Positions 7,490 to 16,900 of a DNA stretch of 64,000 nt are shown in pieces. Source of the DNA: JAJDYQ01 sp965214035 (GTDB lineage Bacteria; Pseudomonadota; Gammaproteobacteria; JAJDYQ01); assembly GCA_965214035.1 (NCBI GenBank), contig OZ243932.1, positions 806,001 to 870,000 on the forward strand. The letters are read 5' to 3'. The position numbers and the translations under genes were made by a program. Within the stretch, counting starts at the first letter, position 1. Every line of letters begins with the position of its first letter. Below the pieces are notes generated by a model. It was given only the letters and a program-made list of their open reading frames with translations, searched no databases and was not told where the DNA came from.

Positions 7490-7828
7490 GCAGCCAACCA
7501 TCACGAAGTGACATTGGTACAACGGAGTTTTGATTTTTACATGATTGAAGCCAGGCCAGACAAGTTGATTGGTGATAAGGCCTATGACAGTGACCCACTG
7601 GCCGAGGAAGGTATAGAAATGATTGCACCGCATCAGCGAAATCGGGTCAAGCCAGCGACTCAAGATGGACGAAAACTCCGGCGTTATCAACGGCGCGGGT
7701 TGGTTGAACGTTTTTTTGCTTGGATACAATGGCAAAGACGCCTCCTTGTTCGTTGCGAGTATTACGCTGCCAATTTCCTGGGTTTTGTTCAACTGGCTAC
7801 CGTTAATGTCCTGCTTAAGCAATTTTGA
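7490..7828 (+). pseudogene. IS5-family transposase, C-terminal fragment
   Basis: The frame from about 7490 encodes ANHHEVTLVQ, then RPDKLIGDKAYDSDPL (second catalytic Asp region), IEMIAPHQRNRVKPATQDGR and RRGLVERFFAWIQ, which includes the catalytic Glu, and finally NFLGFVQLATVNVLL. This is the C-terminal half of IS5-family (IS427/IS1031-like) DDE transposases. The N-terminal half with the first catalytic Asp is missing and is replaced by cassette sequence. The stop codon lies inside the right inverted repeat, as in compact IS elements of this type. Confidence 0.88.
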
Positions 7829-7837
7829 GATAGGTTC
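7822..7837 (-). repeat. Right terminal inverted repeat
   Basis: This is an exact 16-base reverse complement of the left end at 4271-4286. It is followed by TAG, completing the TA duplication of the presumed CTAG target. Confidence 0.8.
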
Positions 7838-8068
7838 TAGCCATCTCCGCACAGGGCACTGGGTACCTGCGTTCTGTGGACCAGTCATTCCATTTTCTCC
7901 AGTACAGTCGGAGCTTTTTTGCCGGATGGTTTTGTCATGCAGCCGTTGCCATCACAGTTGAGCGGCGAATATGAATCTGTCGGTACGGGGTTGTCTCGGT
8001 AGGCGCGTGAGGTGTTATGATCTCTATTGGAGGCACCCTGATTTTTATTGCTTAACCGCGACCGAGAT
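7838..8068. other. Intergenic region upstream of metZ
   Basis: This is probably the original fimT downstream region. A weak stem (CTCC/GGAG, 7897-7913) followed by six T could be the old fimT terminator. A possible promoter, TTGTCT with TATGAT at a 19-base spacing, lies about 45-75 bases before metZ. No gene was recognised. Confidence 0.35.
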
Positions 8069-9256
8069 ATGGATAACAAGGATCTGGAAACGAAGGGATT
8101 CGATACCCGTGCAGTGCGCTATGCGCAACAGCGCACCGGGGAGCGTGAGCATTCTGAACCTGTTTTTACAACATCCAGTTATGTTTTTGACAGCGCGGCC
8201 CATGCCTCAGCGGTGTTTGGGGGAGAACAAAAGGGCAATATCTATTCCCGATTCAGTAATCCCACGGTAACAACCTTTGAAAAACGGCTGGCATCGCTGG
8301 AAGGCGGTGAAAGCTGTGTGGCAACATCATCCGGTATGTCGGCCATTCTGTCCACGATGATGGCTCTGTTGCAATCAGGCGATCATCTGATTGCGTCCCG
8401 TAGCCTGTTTGGTTCAACCATACGGTTGTTTGATGTTTATCTGAAAAAATTCGGTATTGAAACATCCTATGTAACGCTTTCCAGTATTGAAGAGTGGCAG
8501 GCTGCTGTACGGCCAAATACGCGGATGCTTTTTGTCGAGACACCTTCAAACCCGTTGACTGAAATATGTGATATTGCCCGGTTGTCCGTTCTTGCGCACG
8601 GCTATAACGCCATTCTGGTAGTCGATAACTGTTTTTGTACACCGGCCCTGCAAAGGCCACTACAGCTTGGAGCCAATGTTGTTATACATTCTGCTACCAA
8701 GTATCTCGATGGCCAGGGCAGGGCGGTGGGTGGTGCCATCATCGGTAATCATGAGCAGGTCGGTAATCAGATTTTTCCCTTTTTGCGTACCGCGGGACCG
8801 ACCATGAGTCCATTCAATGCCTGGATATTCAGCCGCGGGTTGGAGACCCTTTCATTGCGGATGAAAGCGCACAGTGAATCGGCGACCCGGATGGCTGACT
8901 GGTTGAGCAAGCACCCTCGTGTGACGCATGTATATTACCCCGGCTTGAAAACACACCCGCAATACGATCTGGCGAAAAAACAGCAGTCTGCTGCTGGCGG
9001 CATTATCGGCTTTAAGGTTGATGGCGAACAGGAGGCCGCATGGAAGGTGGTGGATGGCCTTAAGCTCATGTCGATTACGGCCAATCTGGGTGATGTGAAA
9101 ACAACCATCACCCATCCGGCTACCACAACCCATCACAGAATAACCGCCGAACAACGAGCCTGTTCTGGCATTACCGATAATCTCCTGCGTATTTCCGTTG
9201 GACTGGAAACGGTTGATGATTTGATTGACGATCTGGACAGGGCACTGGTCTGGTGA
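8069..9256 (+). CDS. metZ: O-succinylhomoserine sulfhydrylase
   Basis: This 395-residue Cys/Met metabolism PLP enzyme has the hallmarks of the family: YSRFSNPTVTTFEKRLASLE, the SSGMSAI phosphate-binding loop, VVDNCFCTPALQ with the Asp that contacts the PLP nitrogen, and HSATKYLDG with the Schiff-base Lys at about residue 210. MetZ makes homocysteine from O-succinylhomoserine and sulfide; the early GFDTRAVRYAQQRT and FLRTAGPTMSPFNAW blocks favour MetZ over cystathionine synthase or lyase. I chose the ATG at 8069; a TTG at 8048 would add seven residues. No purF is adjacent, unlike the common purF-metZ arrangement. Confidence 0.92.
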   Translation: MDNKDLETKGFDTRAVRYAQQRTGEREHSEPVFTTSSYVFDSAAHASAVFGGEQKGNIYSRFSNPTVTTFEKRLASLEGGESCVATSSGMSAILSTMMALLQSGDHLIASRSLFGSTIRLFDVYLKKFGIETSYVTLSSIEEWQAAVRPNTRMLFVETPSNPLTEICDIARLSVLAHGYNAILVVDNCFCTPALQRPLQLGANVVIHSATKYLDGQGRAVGGAIIGNHEQVGNQIFPFLRTAGPTMSPFNAWIFSRGLETLSLRMKAHSESATRMADWLSKHPRVTHVYYPGLKTHPQYDLAKKQQSAAGGIIGFKVDGEQEAAWKVVDGLKLMSITANLGDVKTTITHPATTTHHRITAEQRACSGITDNLLRISVGLETVDDLIDDLDRALVW

Positions 9257-9540
9257 AGGGTTTCATTGGGCAGGTTGCAGTATCAGGCAGAAGTTTTGAA
9301 TAAACACTGACAATAGATATTGATGTATTGTATTCAATACTTTATCCAGTGAGTATCAGCAGTGCTGATCGCCTGTCCGCGGGTATTCCTGTGCTATGCA
9401 AAAAATCATTGAATGATGGCAGATCAGAGAACGGCTGTATGGTGGGATGCTGTACTGGCAGTATTCGGATTGACCGATTATATGCTTTGGCCTGCATGAG
9501 TTATGATTGATACGGCTTGATAGCCTGCACTCTGTAATAT
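9257..9540. other. Intergenic region upstream of the phosphomannomutase gene
   Basis: These 284 bases have no supported gene. A small inverted repeat (GTATTG/CAATAC with a four-base loop) lies near 9333-9348. Several -10-like hexamers occur near the end, but none has a convincing -35 partner. Confidence 0.35.
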
Positions 9541-10896
9541 ATGAAAACTACCTGTTTCAAGGCCTATGATATTCGTGGCCGCATACCCGATGAACTGAAT
9601 GACGCATTGGCCTGCCGCATTGCTTATGCCTATGCACAGGTATTGAAGCCGAAAAATATGGTTGTGGGACGCGATATTCGTCTCAGCAGTGTGGATATTG
9701 CTGCTGCCGTGATTCGCGGCCTGCGTCTGGCCGGTGTTGATGTCCATGACATCGGGGTATGTGGCACTGAGAATGTTTATTTTTCGACTGCCAATGAAAA
9801 AATGTCCGGCGGCATTATGGTCACGGCAAGCCATAACCCTCCTGACTACAATGGTCTGAAAGTGGTGCGCGAGGATGCCCGTCCGGTCGGCCGGGAAACC
9901 GGATTGACAGATATTCGGGCCATAGTGGAGAACGATGATCTGGTATTGCCGTTGGAAGAAACAGGCGACCTTTATCAGCTTGAACCTTGGGAAAGCTATA
10001 TTGCGCATTTGCTGGATTATGTTGATGTGCAGCGGTTGAGGCCCATGAAAGTGCTGGTAAATCCCGGCAATGGTGGCGCGGGACTTGTCATACGGCGTCT
10101 TCGGGGCAGACTTCCCTTTGAGTTTGTGGAGATGGACTTTGATCCGGATGGCACATTTCCGAACGGGGTGCCCAATCCCTTGCTGCCGGAGAACCAGAAC
10201 CGAACCGCTGAGCGGGTCAGGGCCGAAGGGGTTGCACTCGGTATTGCCTGGGATGGTGATTATGACCGTTGTTTCCTGTTCGATGAAAACGGCGGATTTG
10301 TCAATGGCTATTATCTTGTCGGCCTGATTGCTGCCGAATTACTGAGTCAGTCACCGGGTGAGGGCATTGTGTATGAACCGCGTTTGATCTGGAACACGAT
10401 CAGGGTCATTGAGTCTGCCGGTGGCAGACCGCTTAAGAGTAGAGCGGGTCATTCATTTATCAAGCAGGTCATGCGCGAGGAGAATGCCATCTATGGTGGT
10501 GAAATCAGCGGTCATTATTATTTCCGGCAGTTCTCCTATTGTGACAGCGGTATGATTCCATGGCTGCTGGTGACTGCGCTGATGAACCGTACCGGTAAAT
10601 CATTGTCCGGGCTGGTGTCCGATTATCAGCGGAGTTTTCCGGCAAGTGATGAGATTAATACCGCTGTTGCTGATTCTGCCGATGTGATGCGTCGGGTGGA
10701 GGCCGAGTTCACCACGGATGAGGCAGAGATAGATCGGCTTGATGGTATCAGTCTGGAGTTCCCGGACTGGCGCTTTAACCTGCGTGCGTCGAATACTGAA
10801 CCGTTGTTGAGGCTGAATGTTGAGACGCGCCGGGATGGTGCTTACCTTCAGTCCCGTGTTGATGAAATGATGGCCAGTATTCGTCGGAACTCATGA
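9541..10896 (+). CDS. manB: Phosphomannomutase/phosphoglucomutase (ManB/CpsG type)
   Basis: This 451-residue alpha-D-phosphohexomutase shows the four expected elements: the catalytic serine loop TASHNP at residues 95-100, the metal-binding DGDYDR at about 239-244, the sugar-binding GGEISGHYYF at about 319-328, and the phosphate-binding RASNTEPLLRLNVE near the C-terminus. It interconverts mannose-6-P and mannose-1-P, feeding GDP-mannose and surface polysaccharide synthesis. The exact sugar preference cannot be read from sequence. It stands alone between metZ and a GTPase gene. Confidence 0.92.
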   Translation: MKTTCFKAYDIRGRIPDELNDALACRIAYAYAQVLKPKNMVVGRDIRLSSVDIAAAVIRGLRLAGVDVHDIGVCGTENVYFSTANEKMSGGIMVTASHNPPDYNGLKVVREDARPVGRETGLTDIRAIVENDDLVLPLEETGDLYQLEPWESYIAHLLDYVDVQRLRPMKVLVNPGNGGAGLVIRRLRGRLPFEFVEMDFDPDGTFPNGVPNPLLPENQNRTAERVRAEGVALGIAWDGDYDRCFLFDENGGFVNGYYLVGLIAAELLSQSPGEGIVYEPRLIWNTIRVIESAGGRPLKSRAGHSFIKQVMREENAIYGGEISGHYYFRQFSYCDSGMIPWLLVTALMNRTGKSLSGLVSDYQRSFPASDEINTAVADSADVMRRVEAEFTTDEAEIDRLDGISLEFPDWRFNLRASNTEPLLRLNVETRRDGAYLQSRVDEMMASIRRNS

Positions 10897-11000
10897 TGAT
10901 TATGGGGCTGAGTAGGCAGTTTGATCGGTATTTCTGTTCCAGCTCCTGTCAGGTTGAGTGATTTTGGTTATGATTGGACCACTATTGCCAGAGGCGGGAA

Positions 11001-12497
11001 ATGAACCAAACTCTTGATCAACTTGTGCGTCATCTGGATGATCTGCAATCTTATCTGCGCCACGAGCAGCCGATACTGGCGAACCTGATTGATGAATACC
11101 GCAATCTGGACAGGTTGGCTTATAAAATGGGCCTGCTGCCGCGCAATCAGAGCTATGCCGATCAGATTTCGTGGTGGCCCTTGATTTCGATTCTGGGGAC
11201 TTTTTCTGCCGGCAAATCGACTTTTATCAACGATTATCTGGGATTCTCGCTACAACGTACCGGCCATCAGGCGGTGGATGACAAATTTTCCGTGATTTGC
11301 TACTCATCCGACGGTCAATCTCATCTGCTGCCGGGAACTGCGCTGGATGCCGACCCGCGTTTTCCCTTTTATTCTGTAGGGCGTGAAGTTGAGTCGGCAG
11401 TTTTGGGGGAGGGTCGCCGATTGGATAGCTATCTCCAGCTTAAAACCTGTCCCTGCGACAGGTTGAAAGGGAAAATACTGGTTGATTCACCCGGGTTCGA
11501 TGCCGATGATCAGCGCACGGCTACTCTGCGTATCACTGACCGTATTATACGACGTTCGGATCTGGTGCTGGTTTTTTTTGATGCACATCGCCCGGAACCT
11601 GGTGCTATTCGCGATACACTTGAACATCTCGTTGAAAAGGCGGTGGGGGGTTATGATTCGACTAAATTCGTATATATATTGAACCAGATAGATGTCACCG
11701 CCGATGAGAATAATCTGGAAGATGTAGTGGCTGCATGGCAACGGGCGCTGGCTCAGAAGGGCCTGACGGCAGGCAGATTTTATCGTGTTTTCAGCCTGAC
11801 AGCAGGCACGCATATTGAGAATGAAGAGGCCGCCCGACGGTTGCTTGAATGGCGTGAGCAGGATATGGCTGAGTTGGAGCGGTGTTTTGAGCGGGTTGAA
11901 ATGCAGAGGGTTTATCGTGTGGCAAACAATCTGCGTCAGCTCTGTATGGATATCGAGTCGGTTATTGTACCGGACCTGAAAGAACGGCTTGCTGATTGGC
12001 GTCGTTTTGTATTGATCGGGGATGCCACTATGCTTTTTCTTGTGACCGTGTTGGTTGTTTTCTGGTTTCTGTCCGGTGGCTATTCCGCGCTCCAGTCGGT
12101 TTTGGACAGTAAGGTATTGACAACGCTGCTGTTTGTGTTTCTGGTCGCAATCTGTCTTACTTTTCATTTTGGCCTGCGTAGCATCGGGCGGCGCTGGTAT
12201 CGTCCTGTGGCTGGCAAACTCCCTGAACGTCTGGCGGCTCATAAATATCTTGATCAGGCTTTTCTTGATTCGACAACTGCACTGAGAAGTATATTCTGGT
12301 CCGTACCCGCCGGTTGGAACTTCCTGACACGCCGGCATTTGGCAGGGATATTTGCACGTTCCGGTGAATTTATCAGGAATTTGAACGACCAGCATATCGC
12401 ACCTGATGGAAAAGAGAGCCCAGGTGTCACTGATTCCACTGAAAGCGGGGTGGCCGGTACAGCATCGCCTGACTCCGGTCCTGAAACAGGGAAATAG
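11001..12497 (+). CDS. Dynamin-like GTPase with C-terminal membrane segments
   Basis: This 498-residue protein has a G domain with P-loop GTFSAGKST (residues 66-74), DSPGFD as the G3 motif and NQID as the G4 motif. Two transmembrane helices follow at roughly residues 335-360 and 368-390 (LFLVTVLVVFWFL and LLFVFLVAICLTF), and the C-terminus is soluble with a Ser/Gly-rich end. It resembles bacterial dynamin-related or YjdA/LeoA-like GTPases that act on the inner membrane. I chose the ATG at 11001 because GAGGCGGG precedes it. Its cellular role is not known. It could share a transcript with the downstream RND genes. Confidence 0.82.
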   Translation: MNQTLDQLVRHLDDLQSYLRHEQPILANLIDEYRNLDRLAYKMGLLPRNQSYADQISWWPLISILGTFSAGKSTFINDYLGFSLQRTGHQAVDDKFSVICYSSDGQSHLLPGTALDADPRFPFYSVGREVESAVLGEGRRLDSYLQLKTCPCDRLKGKILVDSPGFDADDQRTATLRITDRIIRRSDLVLVFFDAHRPEPGAIRDTLEHLVEKAVGGYDSTKFVYILNQIDVTADENNLEDVVAAWQRALAQKGLTAGRFYRVFSLTAGTHIENEEAARRLLEWREQDMAELERCFERVEMQRVYRVANNLRQLCMDIESVIVPDLKERLADWRRFVLIGDATMLFLVTVLVVFWFLSGGYSALQSVLDSKVLTTLLFVFLVAICLTFHFGLRSIGRRWYRPVAGKLPERLAAHKYLDQAFLDSTTALRSIFWSVPAGWNFLTRRHLAGIFARSGEFIRNLNDQHIAPDGKESPGVTDSTESGVAGTASPDSGPETGK

Positions 12498-12618
12498 CCC
12501 GGTTGGCCGACAGCTTGAAAAAACGGCGAAATTCTGATTAAATCGGGGTTTCTTGAGTGATTTGCCGATGGTGGTCAGATTGACAGATAACAGGTATCGG
12601 TGCAGGATCGGAGCTGCT

Positions 12619-13806
12619 ATGAAGCGACTGAAAAAAAATCCTCCGAGCGGGCGGCTGATGCTGATCATCGTTGGCCTTTTATTAGGCCTGACACAGCCGA
12701 TTCAGGCGGAACAGGCAGTTTATGGACTCCAGGGCAGGATCCAGCAACAGGCTGGAAATGCCCGTCATGTTCCGGTACAGATTATGGAAATTGGCGGTGC
12801 CGCAACACTGGGTGGGACCGTCATCCCTTTTCAGGAGGTAACGCTGGCGGCCCAGTTGCCCGGACGGATTGAGTATATTGCCGGTGTGGAGGGTGACGGG
12901 TACAAAAGCGGCACAGAGCTGGTTCGTATCGATGACGATGACCTGCTGGCACAACAGCGTTCGGCTTTCGCCGAGCTGGAAAATGCCCATCTGGCGATGA
13001 GAAACGCTGGTGTGCAGTATAACCGTGAGCTCTGGGCACCACAGTCACGCAGTATCAGTCGTATTCCGGGAATGGGAATGCCAGCGCTTTTCGATCAAGT
13101 ATTCACCCGCAATTGGGGCAATATGGCAGGTTATGGAAATCCGGATGTTGATCGTTACAGCGATCTCTATGCTCAGGGTACGCAACTCAATCAGAGTCGT
13201 TCCAGGGTTACCCAGTCCCAGTCCCGTCTCGATGAGATCGCAGCCAGATTAAGGGATAGCCGTGCAGTGGCTCCATTTGACGGAGTGATTACACGTAAGC
13301 TGGTTGAGATCGGCGATACCGTACAGCCAGGCCAGCATCTAATGGTATTTTCTAAACTTGAATATTTGCAGGTTAAAATTGATGTTCCCTCGAGATTGAT
13401 GCAGGGGCTTATAGGAATCGAATTTGTAACGGTACGACTGGATGATGCGGATAAAACGCTGACCATGGGGCGCATTGCACAAAAGTACCCGATTGCGGAC
13501 CCTGAACGTTATACCGTGACCGTCAAAATCGATCTGAAAAAGGATGTTCCTGCCCGCCCGGGGATGTATGCTGAAGTGATCATTCCGGAACCGGATGCCC
13601 GAAAAAGGAAACAGATTGTTATTCCCGGCAACGCAATAGCGAACAAACGACGTGGCAGTATGCCGGCCGTTTATGTATGGAATGAAGAAAAACAGAGAAA
13701 GGAACGTCGCTACGTTCGTCTGGGGACGCAGGTAGATAGCGAACGCATTACCGTCCTTTCTGGCCTGGATGAGAACGATACGCTTGTCATTGATGACTGG
13801 CGTTGA
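12619..13806 (+). CDS. RND efflux periplasmic adaptor (membrane fusion protein)
   Basis: This 395-residue protein has a signal peptide (residues 1-30, ending in the IQAEQ region). HlyD-family elements follow: a lipoyl-like half VTLAAQLPGRIEYIAGVEGD near residue 75, a helical hairpin with a Gln/Ser/Arg-rich return helix, and APFDGVITRKLVEIGDTVQPG. It links the inner-membrane pump encoded next to an outer-membrane channel not found here. I chose the ATG at 12619, which has GGAG upstream. After the TGA at 13804 the frame stays open for about 38 codons, starting GLQSGEVLVG, which looks like further adaptor sequence, so the C-terminus may have been cut by a nonsense mutation. Confidence 0.9.
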   Translation: MKRLKKNPPSGRLMLIIVGLLLGLTQPIQAEQAVYGLQGRIQQQAGNARHVPVQIMEIGGAATLGGTVIPFQEVTLAAQLPGRIEYIAGVEGDGYKSGTELVRIDDDDLLAQQRSAFAELENAHLAMRNAGVQYNRELWAPQSRSISRIPGMGMPALFDQVFTRNWGNMAGYGNPDVDRYSDLYAQGTQLNQSRSRVTQSQSRLDEIAARLRDSRAVAPFDGVITRKLVEIGDTVQPGQHLMVFSKLEYLQVKIDVPSRLMQGLIGIEFVTVRLDDADKTLTMGRIAQKYPIADPERYTVTVKIDLKKDVPARPGMYAEVIIPEPDARKRKQIVIPGNAIANKRRGSMPAVYVWNEEKQRKERRYVRLGTQVDSERITVLSGLDENDTLVIDDWR

Positions 13807-13925
13807 GGGGCTGCAATCCGGAGAGGTTCTGGTGGGACCATTTCGGACTTTTATTTTTGAGGGGCCGTTACACAGTGGCGATAGCATCAAAAGGCAATAC
13901 GTACCGGATTTATTAAATTGAAAAG

Positions 13926-16900
13926 ATGCCTGACAATCATAGCGATCACCGGAAAACAAAAGCGGATATTGCCGCACGGGATACGATGATGAGTGGTGTA
14001 GCACCAGAGGGACAGCACCTCGGACTCGCCGGGCGCATGGCGCAGGCATTTGTCCATTCTCCGATCACACCACTGCTGTTCTTTGCCATGCTGGCCATGG
14101 GGCTGATGGGGCTGTTACTGACACCTCGTCAGGAAGACCCCCAGATTTCCGTGCCCATGATTGATATCTATGTTCAGTATCCAGGTGCGACGGCAACTGA
14201 GGTTGCCAGTCTGGCGATTGAGCCGCTGGAGCGCATCATGAGTGAAATTCCTGGTGTCAAGCATGTTTATTCCGCTACGGAACGTGGTCAGGGCATGGTC
14301 ACCGTGCGCTTTATTGTTGGTGAGGAGATGGGGTCATCCATTGTCAAGGTTCACGACAAAATACAGTCGAACATGGACAAAATGCCACTAGGCATACTCC
14401 CGCCACTGGTCAAGCCAGTCGGTATTGATGATGTTCCCATCGTGACATTGACGCTCTGGTCCGAAAACCTGGATCAAGGGCAATTAAGAACACTATCAAA
14501 TGACGTTTTACAGCGTCTCAAGGAGATACCGGATACTGGTTCGGGCTTTGTTGTTGGGGGGTTGCGTGAACAGATTCGTGTGCAGGTCAGGCCGGAGCGC
14601 CTTTCCGGTTACAATGTCAGTCTGGATCTGGTTGCACAGACTATTCGAACCGCAAACAGTGAACTGAAGGCAGGTGATACAGAGTCTTCCGGTAAATACT
14701 TTACGGTCTATACGGGTTCATTTCTGCGTACTGCTGATGACATTGCCAATCTGGTGATAGCCACACGCGATGATGCCCCGATCTATGTCCGCGATGTAGC
14801 TGATGTGACCGAAGGGCCTGAGGAGCCACAGAGCCTGGTGACATACTACAGCGGCCACAAGCATGGCGATCAACTTGCCGCACATGGTGTGCCGGCTGTA
14901 ACCATTGCTATGGCAAAGAAAGTAGGCAGTAATGGTGTTACTGTCGCTGAAAACATACTGAATAAAATTGAGGCGTTAAGCAGCGACGGGGCCGGTCTGA
15001 TTACGCCCGATGTTCATGTCGAAGTCACACGTAACTATGGTGAAACGGCACGTAACAAGGTGAATGCCCTTATTTTGAAGCTGTTTATAGCAACGGGTGC
15101 AGTGACCTTGCTTGTCTGGTTTTTTCTGGGCTGGAGGCCGGCTCTGGTCGTCACTCTTGTTATACCCGTTGTCTTATTAATGACCGTATTTTCTGCCTGG
15201 ATCGGGGATTTTACGATTGACCGGGTCAGTTTGTTTGCCCTGATTTTCTCCATTGGTATTCTGGTGGACGATGCCATTGTGGTGATTGAAAATATTTACC
15301 GACGCTGGCTGGAAAAAGGTGTAACCGATACGGAGACAGCGATTGACGCAGTTCGGGAAGTTGGTAATCCGACTATTCTGGCGACTTTCACTGTGGTTGC
15401 TGCTCTTATGCCAATGGCGTTTGTCAGCGGTTTGATGGGGCCTTATATGTCACCGATTCCGATGCTGGGATCAGTGGCAATGATTATTTCATTATTTGCG
15501 GCCTTTGTTTTTGTGCCCTATCTGGCGATGAGGATTAAACCAGGTATGGCAGCTCTGCACAAAGCGGAAGAAGCGGAGCGCAAAGACAATGAGCGGGTTT
15601 CAAGTGTGCTCGATAAAATCCTGCTCCCTCTGATAGAGGATAGTAAAAAGGGTCGGGTTTTTCTGATTGGACTGATTGTCATATTCTTTCTGGTGTGTGC
15701 CATGTTTATACTGAAGTGGGTGCCTGTAAAGATGTTGCCTTATGACAACAAGCCTGAATTTAGTGTTGTGATTAACATGCCGGCTGGTACAGCACTGCCG
15801 GAGACGGCCAATCTGACGAACAGGATTGCGGAGCATATCCGTGATGGTGTGCCGCATATTACAGCAATGCAGAACTATGTTGGAACGGCCAGACCATTTG
15901 ATTTTAATGGCATGGTTCGTCATTACTATCTGAGAAACAGACCATGGCAGGCCGAGATACAGGTACAGTTGACCGACAAGAATGATCGCGACGAATCCAG
16001 TCACGAGCTGGCGGTAATGGCGCGAAAAGTAATTAATGAAATTGTGGCTGACTACAATAATGCAAATCCGGTGCCCGGCAAAGGTGTGCGCACAACTGTG
16101 GTGGAGATGCCACCTGGCCCACCGGTATTACAGACAGTCGTGGCAGAAATTTACGGCCCTGATGCCGAAACACGTCGTGACGTTGCCAGACAAATGACGC
16201 AGATCTTCGAGCGTACTGAAGGTATGGCTGATGTTGATAACTATTTACATGATGAATTTAATGTCTTTCGCTTTCAGGTTGATGTTGATAAAGCGGTAAG
16301 AAGTGGTATTTCTGTTGATACGATCAACCGAAATCTTTCCATGGCATTGGGCGAGAATAGCCTGGGTGATGTCAAACGTGGTTCGGCACTTGAGCCGACC
16401 TATATTATTCTTGAAGTGCCGTTGTCTGATCGTTCCGATATGAGTCGCCTTGGTGATCTGCCAATTCCCATGTCAGACGGGCGGGGAACCGTTCCATTGG
16501 CCGAGCTTGGTATATTTGAGCCGGTCAGTCAGGATCAGATTATCTATCATAAAGATCTGCGCCCGGTGGAATATGTCGTCGGTGATGCAGTCGGCAGACT
16601 GGGGGCACCCATTTATCCCATGCTCCAAATCAACAGCGCCCTGCAACAGGAAGAAAATAAAACAATGGATGGTATCAACATGCAGGGTAGCTTCGCCGGT
16701 GCGCCGGAAGATACCGGTCAATCTGCATTTGAATGGGGTGGAGAATGGACTGTGACTTACGAAACATTTCGAGACATGGGACTGGCGTTTGCTGTTGCAT
16801 TGATTGTCATTTACATTCTGGTGGTATGGGAGTTCGGCAACTTTATCGTCCCGGCTATTATCATGGCACCGATTCCGCTGACGCTGCTGGGCATTATCCC

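Larger units (their letters stand above)
4271..7837. mobile_element. IS5-ended composite element with tlpA and integron cassettes
   Basis: A 3567-base block starts with GAACCTATCTCAAAAT and ends with its exact reverse complement (7822-7837). It is flanked by TA on both sides (4269-4270 and 7838-7839). IS5-family elements of the IS427/IS1031 type often have such ends and target CTAG/TA, and a C-terminal transposase remnant abuts the right end in the expected orientation. Inside lie a TlpA-like thioredoxin gene, four or five cassette-type genes with attC-like sites, and the transposase fragment. Removing the block rebuilds a CTAG site and leaves the fimT stop codon intact. Whether it moved as a unit or grew by insertions into an IS cannot be decided from one copy. 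With a truncated transposase it could move only in trans. Confidence 0.65.

Noticed and set aside
11487..12668. Minus-strand open frame of 393 codons across the GTPase gene
   Set aside because: The plus strand encodes clear GTPase motifs and membrane helices. The antisense frame has no recognisable domain and is Cys/His-rich in a random way, so I treat it as a shadow.
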